Shown here in pieces: positions 1 through 10,364 of a DNA stretch of 64,000 nucleotides (position 1 is the first letter of the stretch; the number at the start of each line of letters is the position of its first letter). The notes beneath the pieces were generated by a model, which was not told the DNA's origin, did no database searches, and saw nothing but the letters and a program-made list of their open reading frames with translations. The stretch covers positions 27,907 through 91,906 of the forward strand of contig NZ_JABUZA010000013.1 of the NCBI RefSeq assembly GCF_014897985.1, given 5' to 3'. The translations under genes were made by a program, and so were the position numbers. This DNA is from Halomonas colorata. GTDB lineage: Bacteria; Pseudomonadota; Gammaproteobacteria; Pseudomonadales; Halomonadaceae.

Positions 1-618
1 GACGCTGAATACGCCGAAGTGATCGAAATTGATCTGTCCGAGATCAAAGAGCCGGTACTTTGCGCGCCTAACGATCCTGACGACGCTCGCTTGCTCTCTG
101 ATGTAGCCGGCGAAAAAATTGACGAAGTCTTTATCGGCTCGTGCATGACCAACATTGGTCACTTCCGCGCAGCAGGTAAACTTCTTGAAAAGCAGCCTGC
201 AGGCAGCCTGAAAACTCGCCTGTGGCTGGCACCGCCGACCAAAATGGACCAGCACCAGTTGACCGAAGAGGGCTACTACGGCATTTATGGTCGTGCCGGT
301 GCGCGTATGGAAATGCCGGGATGTTCACTGTGTATGGGTAACCAGGCGCGCGTTGCGGCAAAAAGCACCGTAGTGTCTACGTCTACACGTAACTTCCCGA
401 ACCGTTTAGGTGATGGTGCCAACGTGTACCTCGCCTCAGCGGAACTAGCCGCCGTTGCTGCGGTTGAAGGTCGCCTGCCAAGCGTTGAAGAGTATCAGCG
501 TTACATGAGTGAATTTGACGCCATGGCGGGAGAGATCTATCGTTACATGAACTTCCACGAAATTGAGGAATATCAGAAGATTGCCTCAAACGTGATCCCG
601 GTTGCTCAAGAAGCGTAA
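1..618 (+). CDS. acnB: Aconitate hydratase B, C-terminal part (5' end outside window)
   Basis: AcnB is the TCA-cycle [4Fe-4S] aconitase that interconverts citrate and isocitrate. It is a cytoplasmic enzyme of about 860 residues, and only the last ~205 codons lie here; the frame is open from base 1. The sequence carries the AcnB-typical stretches IDEVFIGSCMTNIGHF and GCSLCMGNQA. Their cysteines (one in GSC, two in CSLC) are the cluster ligands. STSTRNFPNRLG follows. The stop at 618 precedes an intrinsic terminator, so this is the end of its transcription unit. Nothing looks damaged. Only the missing N-terminus limits the description. Confidence 0.96.
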   Translation, partial: DAEYAEVIEIDLSEIKEPVLCAPNDPDDARLLSDVAGEKIDEVFIGSCMTNIGHFRAAGKLLEKQPAGSLKTRLWLAPPTKMDQHQLTEEGYYGIYGRAGARMEMPGCSLCMGNQARVAAKSTVVSTSTRNFPNRLGDGANVYLASAELAAVAAVEGRLPSVEEYQRYMSEFDAMAGEIYRYMNFHEIEEYQKIASNVIPVAQEA

Positions 619-687
619 CCACTCTATCGCCGATGCTCGCAACATCACAGAAGAGATGACGATTCATTACTTCTGAGTCGATGACCG

Positions 688-726
688 AACGCCCCACACG
701 ATACATAGTTGTGGGGCGTTTTTTTA
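688..726 (+). terminator. Intrinsic terminator after acnB
   Basis: A perfect GC-rich stem (AACGCCCCACA paired with its complement across a loop of about ten bases) is followed by a run of T, about 70 bases after the acnB stop. It is a textbook rho-independent terminator on the plus strand. Confidence 0.9.
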
Positions 727-808
727 TACTCAATACCTTGAGTAGCCACTTGCGAGCGCCCCCAGATACTGCCAATCTGTGGAATCATCCTAATGATTTA
801 AAAAGACA

Positions 809-2695
809 ATGCAGCCACTGACCCACCTTGGCTCCGCCTTACTAAAAACACTGCGTGACCATCTGCGGCCCTTGATCGCCTATCATCTGTTTTTTACGCT
901 ACTAGCCTCAGCTTTGTTATTACCCTTAATTGGATGGATAACTCAGGGCATGCTTGCCCAGTTAAAGCGCACGGTCGTCACCAACGATGAGTTGATCAGC
1001 CTGATATTCAGCCCCTTGGGTCTTGCTGGCATGCTGGTAGGTCTGGGCTTTACGTTTTTGATCATTTACTGGCAACAGGCAGGCATGCTGCAGGTCGCCG
1101 TGCGCCCGCGCGGTAATCATTACCGGCTTGCCTTTGAGGCACTCTGGCTAAGCTTTCGCCGCGTGCCTGCACTTGCTGGGCTGGTTGTCCTTCAGGTAGG
1201 TACGCATCTGCTGCTGCTGGCACCCTTTATGGCGGGCCTCGCCTGGCTTTATGACGTTTGGCTAAGCGGCATTGACCCTTACTACCTACAGCGCGTAAAG
1301 CCGCCTGTGCTCTGGTACTTTATCGCCTGTGCCCTTCCGCTTGTGTTTACCTGGATGGGGTTAGCCGCCTGGCTTTATTTACGCTGGCTGCTGGCGCTCC
1401 CTCTGGTAGCCCTGGAAAACTGCCACCCGCTACACGCTCTAAAGCGCAGCGTGTATTTGACGCGCGGATGGCACCGCTCGATAGGCGCCGCCGTACTTAC
1501 CCTGCTACTGCTTATTATTGCGCTACCTATTGTCACGACCATCGCGTTTGACACGCTGGTAACACCGTTGCTCTGGTGGTTACCCGAACATAACGCGTTT
1601 TTGATCCCGGCCATGTTTGCCTATTTGACCGGCTATCTGCTGTTAACCCTGGCGATCACTTTTATCGGCATTGTGGCCAACGCGCTGCTTTGCGCCTGTT
1701 TGTACCTTCAGTTAGCTCACCGTGAGATGCGCCCAGCGCCCCCACCCGAAAGCGCCAGCCCTGGCCGTTTCGCTTGGGCTGTGGAGCTTAGCGTTCTGCT
1801 CTTTGCTGGCTTACAGGCCTGGTGGATTTTAAATAGCTTCGAACTACGCGATAACGTCGAGGTGATCGCTCACCGCGGCAGCTCCATGGTAGCGCCCGAA
1901 AACACCCTGGCGGCCGTGGATCAGGCCCTGATTGACAAGGCCGATTATGTTGAGCTGGATGTACGCCTGACGGCCGATGAGCAGGTCATGATTTACCATG
2001 ATCGCAGCCTAGCAAGATTAACCGGTGATGATCGCGAATTTGGCGATCTGACTCGCGAGGAACTTAGCCAATATGATATAGGCAGCTGGTTCGGGGATGC
2101 CTTTCAAAATGAACCCATAGCAAGCCTTGAAGAAGTCCTGGACCACGTACGGGGTAAAGCCGGATTAATGATTGATATGAAGTCATTGCCCGGCCAAGAG
2201 CAGGCGCTCGCTAACGCTGTAATTGAGCAGCTACGATCAGAAACGGATTTCCGTTACGCGTGCTGGGCTGCAAGCAACAATCCTTTAGCTGCTTATGGGC
2301 AGTGTGGCTTTCCTGATGCGCTCAGAGATATGCGGGTTGCCACCGTATCACCTACGCTGGTCACGTATATAAAAGATTACGTTCCTGAACTGCGTGTCAC
2401 GCTGCTTGCCCAGCTGATTCTGCCCGGCACATTAGACAGGCGCAGCTTCGATGCATTAGGGCTTCGCCATAACCGCATTAGTGAAGAGGAAGTGCGTCTG
2501 GCAGCGCTTTATGGCTATGAAATACACGCCTGGACGGTGAACGACCGTGCCCGCATGTCAACGCTAATTGATTTAGGCGTTGACGCTATCATTACGGATC
2601 ACCCAAGCCGCCTACGTGAGCTTATTGAGGAGCGCCAAGCGCTAAGTGATGGGTCGTTGCTGCTAGTGAAACTGCGTAATTGGCTGCGTCAGTGA
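809..2695 (+). CDS. Membrane-fused glycerophosphodiester phosphodiesterase
   Basis: This 628-residue protein joins an N-terminal membrane domain to a C-terminal GDPD catalytic domain. Residues ~1-345 hold about seven or eight hydrophobic segments, including 25-45, 70-88, 120-150, 168-200, 225-250 and 265-300, resembling the GDPD membrane-domain family. One more segment sits near 325-341. From ~350 the GDPD barrel shows HRG (355-357), PENT (363-366), ELD (382-384) and YHD, the acid-base and metal-binding residues. It should hydrolyse glycerophosphodiesters to glycerol-3-phosphate and an alcohol at the membrane; the exact substrate is unknown. The ATG at 809 has only a weak upstream AAAGA. It stands alone between the acnB terminator and convergent ggt. 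Confidence 0.85.
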   Translation: MQPLTHLGSALLKTLRDHLRPLIAYHLFFTLLASALLLPLIGWITQGMLAQLKRTVVTNDELISLIFSPLGLAGMLVGLGFTFLIIYWQQAGMLQVAVRPRGNHYRLAFEALWLSFRRVPALAGLVVLQVGTHLLLLAPFMAGLAWLYDVWLSGIDPYYLQRVKPPVLWYFIACALPLVFTWMGLAAWLYLRWLLALPLVALENCHPLHALKRSVYLTRGWHRSIGAAVLTLLLLIIALPIVTTIAFDTLVTPLLWWLPEHNAFLIPAMFAYLTGYLLLTLAITFIGIVANALLCACLYLQLAHREMRPAPPPESASPGRFAWAVELSVLLFAGLQAWWILNSFELRDNVEVIAHRGSSMVAPENTLAAVDQALIDKADYVELDVRLTADEQVMIYHDRSLARLTGDDREFGDLTREELSQYDIGSWFGDAFQNEPIASLEEVLDHVRGKAGLMIDMKSLPGQEQALANAVIEQLRSETDFRYACWAASNNPLAAYGQCGFPDALRDMRVATVSPTLVTYIKDYVPELRVTLLAQLILPGTLDRRSFDALGLRHNRISEEEVRLAALYGYEIHAWTVNDRARMSTLIDLGVDAIITDHPSRLRELIEERQALSDGSLLLVKLRNWLRQ

Positions 2696-2750
2696 CGCGC
2701 AAGACGGGCTAAACTGCCTGTTTTTGCACGTCACTGATAAGGGCAATAAA

Positions 2751-4541
2751 TTAGTCGCCCATTACGACGCCTTCACGGCGCGGGTCTGCTCCACCAAACA
2801 GCGTACCGTCTTCAAGACGGCGGATTGCCTGTAGGCCGCTAGTGAGTACACGTTCACTTATCGTGTGACCATACGCCTCAAGCGCCTGCTTGGTTGCATC
2901 GGGGAAGCGGCCCTCTTCGAGATAGACATCGCCACCGGTGGTAATGGCATGGGGCAGATTAAGCGCCTCTTGGGCATTCATGCCCCAATCACGCATGGCG
3001 ACTAGGGTACGTGCCGTATAGTGAATAATCGCAGCACCGCCTGGCGACCCAAGGCTCGCCACCAATTCGCCCGTCTCTCCGTCAAACACCAGCGTAGGAC
3101 TCATGCTCGAACGTGGGCGTTTGCCCGGTTCAACGCGGTTGGCAACCGGCTCACCGTCTACTTCGGGTACAAAAGAAAAGTCCGTGAGTTCATTGTTAAG
3201 CAAATAACCGCCCGGTAAACCAGTCCCGCCATCGGCCATAATGCGCGAGCCAAACGCCTGCTCAATGGAAGTCGTCATGGCAATTGCGTTGCCCTCGCCA
3301 TCGATGATACTGATATGGCTGGTCCCATACTCGGGCTGCGTTGGCTGAGAAGCCCAACTAACGTTTTGCTCGCCTGGGTTGCCCGGCTGCGCGCTGTCAC
3401 CCATGCTGGTGTCACCAATTAGCTCGCTGCGTGAAGCCAGGTAATCCGGCGCCAGCATCAAAGTCCAGTCCCCGCCTGGCGCTTCGACAAAGTCAGGGTC
3501 GGCGATATAGCGACCTCGATCGGCAAACGCCAGCCGCGAGGCCTCGAGAAACTGATGCAGCCAACCACTGCTTGATACGCCGTCATCCAAGGGCGCTTCC
3601 AGCAGAGGCCGCTGATCCAACATGCCAAGTATTTGCATGATAGTAATGTGCCCTGAGGACGGTGGTGGAAAGCCGCATACCTCCCACTGCTGCCAAGGGG
3701 TACACAGCGGGTCTCGCTCAACCGCCTGGTAATCCTGAATATCCTCCAGTGTCATGCTGCCTGGGCGAACATCATGGCTCTGCACGCGGTTGACTAAATC
3801 TTCGGCAATCTCACCCTCATAAAGCGCGGCACTTCCCTGGGAAGCAATACGGCGCAGTATTTCGGCTAGCGCTGGGTTTTTCAGGGTATCGCCAACGGCT
3901 AGCGGTTCACCGTCTGCGTTATAGTAAAACTGTCCGGCTAGTGGATCGTTTTTTAACGCTTCATCGCTTGTAAGACTGGTATGCAAACGCTGGCTAACGG
4001 CAAAGCCTTCTTCAGCAAGCGTAATCGCAGGTACAAACAGTTCTTCCCAAGCTAATTGGCCATGCTCTTTATGTGCCTGCTCCAGCATTCGCACCGTTCC
4101 CGGCACGCCGACTGAAAGCCCGCTCGCCACGGCATCCATAAAAGGCAGCGGCTCGCCGTCTTGCATGAACAGCTCACCGGTTACCGCCGCGGGCGCCGTT
4201 TCGCGGCCATCGTAGGCCTGAACATCAGAACCGTCGTAATGCATTAAAAAGGCACCGCCGCCAATACCGCTGGACTGTGGTTCCACAAGTGTTAATACCA
4301 TCTGCACGGCAATGGCCGCGTCAACGGCATTACCGCCATTGGCGAGCACTTGATAACCCGCATCAGTGGCCAGCGGATTAGCCGCCGCGACAGCGAATGA
4401 CGCAGCCGACCAACCGGGCTTCTCCTCATAGCCCGACCCGACTTCTGGGGTCACTGATGGCGTTTCATAGCTAAACCCAAAGCTATACAGCGGCACTAAC
4501 AACAATCCTGATAGCGCTACATTAACCTTTACTGGGGACAT
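2751..4541 (-). CDS. ggt: Gamma-glutamyltransferase (GGT)
   Basis: GGT is an N-terminal-nucleophile hydrolase that cleaves the gamma-glutamyl bond of glutathione in the periplasm and matures by self-cleavage. The 596-residue precursor starts with a signal-like hydrophobic stretch (about 6-23). The substrate-binding Arg is in DGRETAP (~112). The nucleophile is predicted to be Thr407 in YGTSHIS, so cleavage would fall before it and give ~45 and ~20 kDa subunits. The oxyanion GSPGG motif lies at ~498. All catalytic landmarks are present, and length matches the family (E. coli 580). A GAGGG ribosome-binding site lies about 8 bases before the ATG. It is convergent with the phosphodiesterase gene and lies downstream of ppsA in the same direction. 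Confidence 0.93.
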   Translation of the reverse strand: MSPVKVNVALSGLLLVPLYSFGFSYETPSVTPEVGSGYEEKPGWSAASFAVAAANPLATDAGYQVLANGGNAVDAAIAVQMVLTLVEPQSSGIGGGAFLMHYDGSDVQAYDGRETAPAAVTGELFMQDGEPLPFMDAVASGLSVGVPGTVRMLEQAHKEHGQLAWEELFVPAITLAEEGFAVSQRLHTSLTSDEALKNDPLAGQFYYNADGEPLAVGDTLKNPALAEILRRIASQGSAALYEGEIAEDLVNRVQSHDVRPGSMTLEDIQDYQAVERDPLCTPWQQWEVCGFPPPSSGHITIMQILGMLDQRPLLEAPLDDGVSSSGWLHQFLEASRLAFADRGRYIADPDFVEAPGGDWTLMLAPDYLASRSELIGDTSMGDSAQPGNPGEQNVSWASQPTQPEYGTSHISIIDGEGNAIAMTTSIEQAFGSRIMADGGTGLPGGYLLNNELTDFSFVPEVDGEPVANRVEPGKRPRSSMSPTLVFDGETGELVASLGSPGGAAIIHYTARTLVAMRDWGMNAQEALNLPHAITTGGDVYLEEGRFPDATKQALEAYGHTISERVLTSGLQAIRRLEDGTLFGGADPRREGVVMGD

Positions 4542-4608
4542 TACAGCACCCTCTTGCGTCTTAGAAATATCAAGGCAATAACCAAACCAAAGCGTAGCCT
4601 ATAAAACG

Positions 4609-4638
4609 CATGTGCCCGGCACAATGGCCGGGCACAAA
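4609..4638 (-). terminator. Hairpin downstream of ppsA
   Basis: Inverted arms of ten bases (GTGCCCGGC with its complement) surround a short loop about 25 bases past the ppsA stop. On the minus strand it is followed by a weak T-rich stretch (GCGTTTTAT). It is a probable terminator between ppsA and ggt, with a poor U tract. Confidence 0.6.
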
Positions 4639-4660
4639 ATTACTGGCTCGCTGTTCAGCA

Positions 4661-7036
4661 CTAGCTAATCGTTTCGCCTGCCAGCATGAACCACGTTTCA
4701 AGCACTGCGTCTGGGTTTAAGGAAACAGAATCGATTCCTTGCTCCATCAGCCACTTAGCCAGCTCAGGGTGATCCGAAGGCCCCTGACCGCAGATACCAA
4801 CATATTTACCTTGCGCCTTACAGGCTTGAATCGCCATTGCCAGCAACTTTTTAACAGCGGCATTACGCTCATCAAATAGATGCGCCACGATACCCGAGTC
4901 ACGATCCAGCCCCAGCGTTAGCTGTGTCAGGTCGTTAGAGCCAATCGAGAAACCGTCGAAATATTCGAGGAATTCGTCAGCAAGCAGCGCATTGGCCGGC
5001 AACTCACACATCATGATAACTTTCAGGCCACTATCACCACCGCGCGCTAAACCATTGGCCGCTAATAGATCAACGACCTCTTTAGCTTCATCCGTGGTGC
5101 GTACGAACGGCACCATGATTTCGATGTTATCGAACCCCATTTCCTCACGCACGTATTTCAATGCGCGACACTCAAGCTCAAAACAGGGACGGAACGAATC
5201 CGAAATGTAGCGCGAAGCACCACGGAAGCCCAGCATGGGATTTTCTTCACCCGGCTCATAAAGCTTGCCGCCAATTAAGTTCTCGTACTCATTTGATTTA
5301 AAATCAGACAGCCGCACAATGACTCGCTGAGGATAGAACGCTGCCGCCAGCGTAGAAATCCCTTCCACCAGCTTGTCCACGTAGAAGGTCACCGGGTCGG
5401 CATAGCCAGACGTGCGCAGATCAATCACCTGCTGCAGGTCAGCGGGTAGCGTTGCATAATCCAGTAGCGCCTTAGGATGAACGCCAATCATACGATTAAT
5501 AATGAACTCTAGACGGGCAAGCCCTACGCCAGCGTTAGGTAGACTTGAAAACCCAAACGCGCGATCAGGGTTGCCCACGTTCATCATGATTTTGAACGGG
5601 ATTTCAGGCATAGCATCGACGCTTGATACTTTGCAGTCAAAATCCAGTAGCCCTTCGTAAACGTGCCCCGTATCACCTTCAGCACAGGAAACGGTGACAT
5701 CCATGCCTTCTCTAAGCTGTTGCGTTGCATCACCACAGCCAACCACCGCAGGTATGCCTAGCTCGCGGGCAATAATCGCCGCGTGGCAGGTACGCCCACC
5801 GCGATTGGTGACGATGGCAGAAGCCCGCTTCATAATAGGCTCCCAGTCTGGATCGGTCATGTCGGTTACCAGAATATCACCGTCTAGCACCTTATCCATC
5901 TCTTCGGGGCTCATGACTACTTTTACCGTACCACGACCAATGCGCTGACCGATCGCCCGGCCGGTAATCAGCGTACGCCCCTTCTCGCGCAGCTGAAAAC
6001 GCTCTAATTTGCCGCCTTCCTGCTGTGAAACTACCGTCTCAGGACGCGCCTGAACGATGTAAAGTTCGCCATCATCACCATCGAGCGCCCACTCAATATC
6101 CATCGGACGCTGGTAATGTTGCTCAATTGTGACGGCCTGACGGGCAAGATCCATCACTTGCTGATCGTTTATGCAGAAGCAGCCGCGCTGGTTAAGCGGC
6201 ACATCAACGGTTTCAACGGACTTCCCAGCACTGGTTTCCTGGCCGTAGATCATCTTGATTAACTTGGAACCCAAGTTACGGCGCAGAACCGCCGGGCGGC
6301 CAGCTGCCAGGGTGCCCTTATGGACATAAAATTCGTCAGGGTTAACGGCTCCCTGCACGACGGTTTCGCCTAGCCCCCACGAGGCGGTAACGAACACGGC
6401 ATCGCGGTAACCCGACTCAGTATCCAGGGTGAACATAACCCCTGAGGCACCCGTTTCAGAACGCACCATTTTTTGAACGCCCGCCGACAGTGCGACGTTT
6501 TCATGGGCGTAGCCGCGGTGAACGCGGTAAGAAATTGCACGGTCATTAAACAGCGACGCGAATACTTCATGAACAGCGCGCTTAATATTGTCGAAACCTT
6601 CAATGTTCAGAAAGGTTTCCTGCTGACCAGCAAAGGAGGCATCTGGAAGATCTTCAGCAGTCGCCGAGCTGCGTACCGCCACTTTTAACTGAGGATGTTG
6701 CTCCTGCAGCTGCGTATAAGCTTGGCGCAGTGCGCTTTCAAACGCGGGCGGCAGCGGTGTATCAATGACCCACTGGCGGATATTGCGACCGGCTTCAGCC
6801 AGTGCGTTAACATCATCAACGTCCAGGCGCGCCAAGGTGCTGTTAATGCGCTCATTGAGCCCTTCATGCGAGAGAAACTCACGATAAGCGTGAGCAGTAG
6901 TGGCAAACCCACCAGGTACGGTTACCCCTACACCTGACAAGTTGGAAATCATCTCGCCAAGCGAGGCATTCTTACCACCCACGCGTTCGACGTCCGCCAT
7001 ACCTAGCTGATCGAACCACAGAATGTACTCTTCCAC
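4661..7036 (-). CDS. ppsA: Phosphoenolpyruvate synthase
   Basis: PpsA makes PEP, AMP and phosphate from pyruvate and ATP, opening gluconeogenesis from three-carbon substrates. I place the start at the GTG at 7036, giving 791 residues (E. coli 792). GAGGGGG sits four bases upstream, and the protein then begins [10 protein letters not shown] as in the family. The longer frame to 7099 adds 21 unrelated residues. The N-terminal ATP-grasp domain opens with [11 protein letters not shown]. The swivelling phosphohistidine is in GGRTCHAAI at about residue 420. The C-terminal PEP/pyruvate barrel holds GSNDLTQ and the CGQ catalytic cysteine. It is divergent from ppsR, whose product should control it by reversible threonine phosphorylation. 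Confidence 0.96.
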   Translation of the reverse strand: MEEYILWFDQLGMADVERVGGKNASLGEMISNLSGVGVTVPGGFATTAHAYREFLSHEGLNERINSTLARLDVDDVNALAEAGRNIRQWVIDTPLPPAFESALRQAYTQLQEQHPQLKVAVRSSATAEDLPDASFAGQQETFLNIEGFDNIKRAVHEVFASLFNDRAISYRVHRGYAHENVALSAGVQKMVRSETGASGVMFTLDTESGYRDAVFVTASWGLGETVVQGAVNPDEFYVHKGTLAAGRPAVLRRNLGSKLIKMIYGQETSAGKSVETVDVPLNQRGCFCINDQQVMDLARQAVTIEQHYQRPMDIEWALDGDDGELYIVQARPETVVSQQEGGKLERFQLREKGRTLITGRAIGQRIGRGTVKVVMSPEEMDKVLDGDILVTDMTDPDWEPIMKRASAIVTNRGGRTCHAAIIARELGIPAVVGCGDATQQLREGMDVTVSCAEGDTGHVYEGLLDFDCKVSSVDAMPEIPFKIMMNVGNPDRAFGFSSLPNAGVGLARLEFIINRMIGVHPKALLDYATLPADLQQVIDLRTSGYADPVTFYVDKLVEGISTLAAAFYPQRVIVRLSDFKSNEYENLIGGKLYEPGEENPMLGFRGASRYISDSFRPCFELECRALKYVREEMGFDNIEIMVPFVRTTDEAKEVVDLLAANGLARGGDSGLKVIMMCELPANALLADEFLEYFDGFSIGSNDLTQLTLGLDRDSGIVAHLFDERNAAVKKLLAMAIQACKAQGKYVGICGQGPSDHPELAKWLMEQGIDSVSLNPDAVLETWFMLAGETIS

Positions 7037-7265
7037 GCAACCCCCTCGCTTTAAGACGTTGATGCAATCTTTTAGACCGCTAATCATTGACCATGTCACC
7101 CTATCACCGTGCCAACCTATTCGCCATTGGTCTAATAGCGAAGGGAGTGGAGGATTTTTACAACAAAACGCGAATATGGTCGATTTATGTAGTGGCCAGG
7201 GACGTTGTGCTTAACGAATGCTCGGCACACAATAGCAACCCGATTATTGATTGGCGGACGTGTTT

Positions 7266-8099
7266 ATGAAGCGGACAGCTTTTTTTATTTCTGATGGCAC
7301 CGGCATTACGGCCGAAAGCTTGGGCCGAAGCCTGTTGGCCCAGTTCAGCGATGTTGAAATCAACATGCTGACCAAGCCTTATATCGATACGCTTGAAAAA
7401 GCCGAAGCGCTTGCTCAGATTATTGAATCCACTGCGGCCCGCGATGGTCAGCAGCCAATTATTATCGACACCATTGTTGATCAGCAAATACGTGATGTGA
7501 TTCGCAAAGCTCCGGGCTTCAAGGTGGATATTTTTTCTACCTTTTTGAAACCATTGGAGCAGGAGTTAGGTACTCATTCGTCTTACAGCGTAGGCAGAAC
7601 CCACTCGATTGGCAGTGACGATGTGTATATGGACCGGATTCATTCGGTGCACTTCGCACTTGATAACGACGATGGCGCCCGCACGCACCAATACGATAAA
7701 GCCGATATTATTCTGGTAGGCGTATCGCGCTGCGGAAAAACGCCCACGTCGCTTTATTTGGCGCTTCAGTTTGGCATTCGAGCGGCTAACTACCCGCTTA
7801 CCGAGGACGACCTTGACGAAGACGGCACGCTCAAGCTGCCCAAGGCATTAGCACCACACCGGCGCAAGCTGTTTGGTTTAACTATCGATGCCCGCAGGCT
7901 ATCCGCCATACGCAATGAACGTCGGCCGAACAGCCGCTATAGCTCAATGGATCAGTGTTTGCAGGAAGTCGAACAGGCCGAAGCGCTTTACCGGATTATG
8001 CATATCCCGTTTATCGATGCGACGCGCTTTTCTGTGGAAGAAATCTCGACACGGATGATTGCAGAGACCGGCTTAGCGCGGCGTTTCTCCCCTCGCTAA
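7266..8099 (+). CDS. ppsR: PEP synthase regulatory protein (kinase/pyrophosphorylase)
   Basis: PpsR inactivates PEP synthase by ADP-dependent phosphorylation of a threonine and reactivates it by Pi-dependent phosphorolysis. The start is set at ATG 7266 (MKRTAFF), giving 277 residues, the same as E. coli; GGCGGA lies nine bases upstream. The frame also opens at a TTG at 7251, which I do not favour. The N-terminus shows [12 protein letters not shown], and residues 152-162 carry the P-loop-like [11 protein letters not shown] that defines the family. The gene is divergent from its target ppsA across ~230 bases, the usual arrangement, so shared promoter control is likely. Confidence 0.95.
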   Translation: MKRTAFFISDGTGITAESLGRSLLAQFSDVEINMLTKPYIDTLEKAEALAQIIESTAARDGQQPIIIDTIVDQQIRDVIRKAPGFKVDIFSTFLKPLEQELGTHSSYSVGRTHSIGSDDVYMDRIHSVHFALDNDDGARTHQYDKADIILVGVSRCGKTPTSLYLALQFGIRAANYPLTEDDLDEDGTLKLPKALAPHRRKLFGLTIDARRLSAIRNERRPNSRYSSMDQCLQEVEQAEALYRIMHIPFIDATRFSVEEISTRMIAETGLARRFSPR

Positions 8100-8125
8100 G
8101 CCGACATTGAATAACACAGTTACAA

Positions 8126-8704
8126 CTACATTCCTTTAGGGGCGAAGATACCCGGGGCGTTACGCCAGTAGCCTTTGTAATCCATCCCGAAACCAAAGAC
8201 ATAGCGGTCCGCGACTTCTAAGCTGCAGTAATCAGCTTTCAAGCCCGGCACCGCTTTTCGATCATGCTGCTTATCCACCAGTACCGCCGTCGTCACGCTG
8301 GCAGCCTGGGCTTCTTTGCAATAGCCAAGTATCGCGGCGAGCGTCGACCCTTCATCCAGAATGTCATCCACGATCACTACATGCCGTCCAGCCATCGGTA
8401 CTTCAGGCGACACGCGCCAAAAAAGCTCGCCGCCACGCAGCTCGTTGCGGTAACGCGTAGCGTGTAGGTAGTCGACTTCCAGCGGAAAGCCCAAGCGGGT
8501 CAGCAAATGGCCGGTTGTGATTAATCCACCGTTCATAACACAATAAAAAACCGGCAGCTTATCGCCTAAATCCTTGGTGATCGCTTCGGCCATGCGATCT
8601 AGAGCGCGCTCAACCTGCTGCTGGGAAATCAAACAGTCGGCGGTATCCATGAGCTGGCGCATCGAGTCCAGCGACTCAAGGGCCTCTTTATCCAGTTTAG
8701 ACAT
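8126..8704 (-). CDS. hpt: Hypoxanthine-guanine phosphoribosyltransferase
   Basis: A type I phosphoribosyltransferase that converts hypoxanthine (and probably guanine) plus PRPP to nucleotide. At 192 residues, it has the PRPP-binding loop VVIVDDILDEGST at 109-121, after a GGLITTGH loop near 59. The start is ATG 8704: GGGGAG lies seven bases upstream, whereas the longer reading begins at a TTG that overlaps that ribosome-binding site. It sits just downstream of nagZ in the same direction and may be cotranscribed with it. Substrate choice among hypoxanthine, guanine and xanthine cannot be read from sequence alone. The divergent Gpt elsewhere in the window suggests a division of labour. Confidence 0.88.
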   Translation of the reverse strand: MSKLDKEALESLDSMRQLMDTADCLISQQQVERALDRMAEAITKDLGDKLPVFYCVMNGGLITTGHLLTRLGFPLEVDYLHATRYRNELRGGELFWRVSPEVPMAGRHVVIVDDILDEGSTLAAILGYCKEAQAASVTTAVLVDKQHDRKAVPGLKADYCSLEVADRYVFGFGMDYKGYWRNAPGIFAPKGM

Positions 8705-8756
8705 TGGGTTACTCCCCAAAAAGTAGCAGTATTACGAAAAGAAAAATCAGGTGGGA

Positions 8757-9767
8757 TTAGAGCGCTTCGAGCTTGGCATGCGTTCGTCGCCAGCGCCCCA
8801 GCGCCGTCAGCGCATCCAAATCAGGGCGTGCACGCCCATAGCGCAGTTTTGCAGGTCGCTTATTGGCAACCCCCTGGCAGGCATCTATCACATCCAGGGC
8901 AGCGGCGCGGTCGTTACACACCAACAACATATCGCAACCAGCCGCGAGCGCAGCAGCGGCACGTTCACGTGGCTCGCCCGCTTCGTGAGCGCCCGCCATA
9001 CTTAAATCATCTGAAAAAATGCAGCCTTTAAAGCCCAGCGATTCACGCAGCATGCCCAGCCAGCTGGGTGAAAAACCCGCCGGGCGTGTATCAAACGCTC
9101 GATAAATCACATGCGCGGGCATGATGCCATCAAGCTTAGGGGCAAGTCGTTCAAAGGGGACAAGGTCGCGTTGCTTAATCGTCTCCATTGAACGCTCATC
9201 GACAGGCAAGGCAACGTGGGAATCTGCGGCTACACCGCCGTGACCAGGAAAATGCTTACCTACCGCCGCCATACCTGCCTGGTGCAAGCCTTCCACAAAG
9301 GCCGCGCCTAGTTGGGCTACGTGGTGAGGGTCACCACTAAAGCTACGATCGCCTATCACGCTGGAAATGCCGCTATCGACATCGAGTACCGGCGCAAAAC
9401 TGATATCCAGCCCGCACGCGGCCATTTCCATACCTAGCAGCCAGCCCGCATCAATGGCAAGCAAGGTGCCTTCTTCGGGGTCCTGAACATAGCGCTCACC
9501 AATGCGGGCCATGGCTGGCAGCCGGGTAAGCCCCTTTTTAATGCGTTGAACGCGGCCTCCCTCTTGGTCTACCGCCAGCAGCAGATCACCGCGCACACGC
9601 CGGATATCACTGCACAGCTTGCGCACCTGGTAGGCGTCTTCCACATTACGGGCAAACAGAATGACGCCACCAACGGCGGGTTCAAGCAGTAAGCGCTTTT
9701 CAGCGCTGTTCAATCGCGGCCCTTCCAGGTCGAGCATGACCGGGCCAATAGGTTGAGTCATTATCAT
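8757..9767 (-). CDS. nagZ: Beta-N-acetylhexosaminidase NagZ (GH3)
   Basis: NagZ is the cytoplasmic glycosidase of peptidoglycan recycling that removes GlcNAc from GlcNAc-anhydromuropeptides. Its product can influence ampC-type beta-lactamase induction in relatives. At 336 residues, it has the diagnostic KHFPGHGG loop at 171-178, whose histidine is the acid/base, and the nucleophile Asp in FSDDLSM at ~253. [10 protein letters not shown] lies near 66-75. There is no signal peptide, as expected. Two ATGs are close together; the first (9767) has GGA six bases upstream. It lies between hpt and an L,D-transpeptidase gene, with psrA and lexA beyond, matching the Pseudomonas nagZ-psrA-lexA neighbourhood. 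Confidence 0.94.
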   Translation of the reverse strand: MIMTQPIGPVMLDLEGPRLNSAEKRLLLEPAVGGVILFARNVEDAYQVRKLCSDIRRVRGDLLLAVDQEGGRVQRIKKGLTRLPAMARIGERYVQDPEEGTLLAIDAGWLLGMEMAACGLDISFAPVLDVDSGISSVIGDRSFSGDPHHVAQLGAAFVEGLHQAGMAAVGKHFPGHGGVAADSHVALPVDERSMETIKQRDLVPFERLAPKLDGIMPAHVIYRAFDTRPAGFSPSWLGMLRESLGFKGCIFSDDLSMAGAHEAGEPRERAAAALAAGCDMLLVCNDRAAALDVIDACQGVANKRPAKLRYGRARPDLDALTALGRWRRTHAKLEAL

Positions 9768-9836
9768 GGATCCAACAAAAGGGCCGGTGATTTTAGACGA
9801 TCAACGCTCAGAGTCAAAAAACCTTACCCGCGACCG

Positions 9837-10364
9837 CTATTGATCGCTGCCATGAAGCCATACGGGGGTGCCAGGCAGCGCGCGCTCAAAGACATACAGC
9901 AGATCCTGATTGCGTAAGCGTATACAGCCATGGGAAGCCGGCATTCCCATTGGCTGATTGGGTGGTGTACCGTGCAAATAGATATAGCGGCGCTGAGAAT
10001 CAACCGAGCCTGCGCGGTTGAATCCCCGCTCCAGACCGCACAACCATAAAATGCGTGTCAAAATCCAGTCACGCGTCGGGTTTGCTTCGGCCAGCGGCGT
10101 TGAAAACACCTCGCCGGTAAAACGTCGACCTCTAAACACCGCGTTGATCGGCAGGTCCTTGCCAATCGCCGCTCGCACATAGTGCCAGCCATGTGGCGTT
10201 TGACCGCTACCTTCCTGTTGGCCTACACCCGCTTTGCCTGACGATATTTCGCATTCAAAGCACACCTTTTGCCCCTGCCACCAACGCAACTGCTGTGTAT
10301 CGGTATCAATCTCGATCCAGCCAGTTTGGCTAGGTGGCAGCTCAGCTAGCGTTGGCGTTCGCAT
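9837..10364 (-). CDS. L,D-transpeptidase (YkuD domain) without visible signal peptide
   Basis: YkuD enzymes form or cut L,D-crosslinks in peptidoglycan using a cysteine nucleophile. Here the 175-residue protein is almost only the domain. The catalytic signature is HGTP (131-134) and SHGCIRL (144-150), with Cys147 the nucleophile and His131/His145 assisting. The family usually acts in the periplasm, yet no signal peptide or membrane segment is visible from this start. Export route, or a start elsewhere, is therefore open. The gene overlaps the end of psrA by 23 bases in another frame, so it is probably translationally coupled to the regulator. Its nearness to nagZ hints at a cell-wall role. 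Confidence 0.85.
   Translation of the reverse strand: MRTPTLAELPPSQTGWIEIDTDTQQLRWWQGQKVCFECEISSGKAGVGQQEGSGQTPHGWHYVRAAIGKDLPINAVFRGRRFTGEVFSTPLAEANPTRDWILTRILWLCGLERGFNRAGSVDSQRRYIYLHGTPPNQPMGMPASHGCIRLRNQDLLYVFERALPGTPVWLHGSDQ

Noticed and set aside
131..361. Many antisense and shifted open frames over real genes (for example within acnB, ggt, uraA, purF, trpB, leuC)
   Set aside because: They lack ribosome-binding sites and family resemblance, and lie entirely inside well-supported genes.
7037..7099. 21-residue extension of PpsA
   Set aside because: The shorter GTG start has GAGGGGG upstream and matches the usual PpsA length; the extension is unlike the family.
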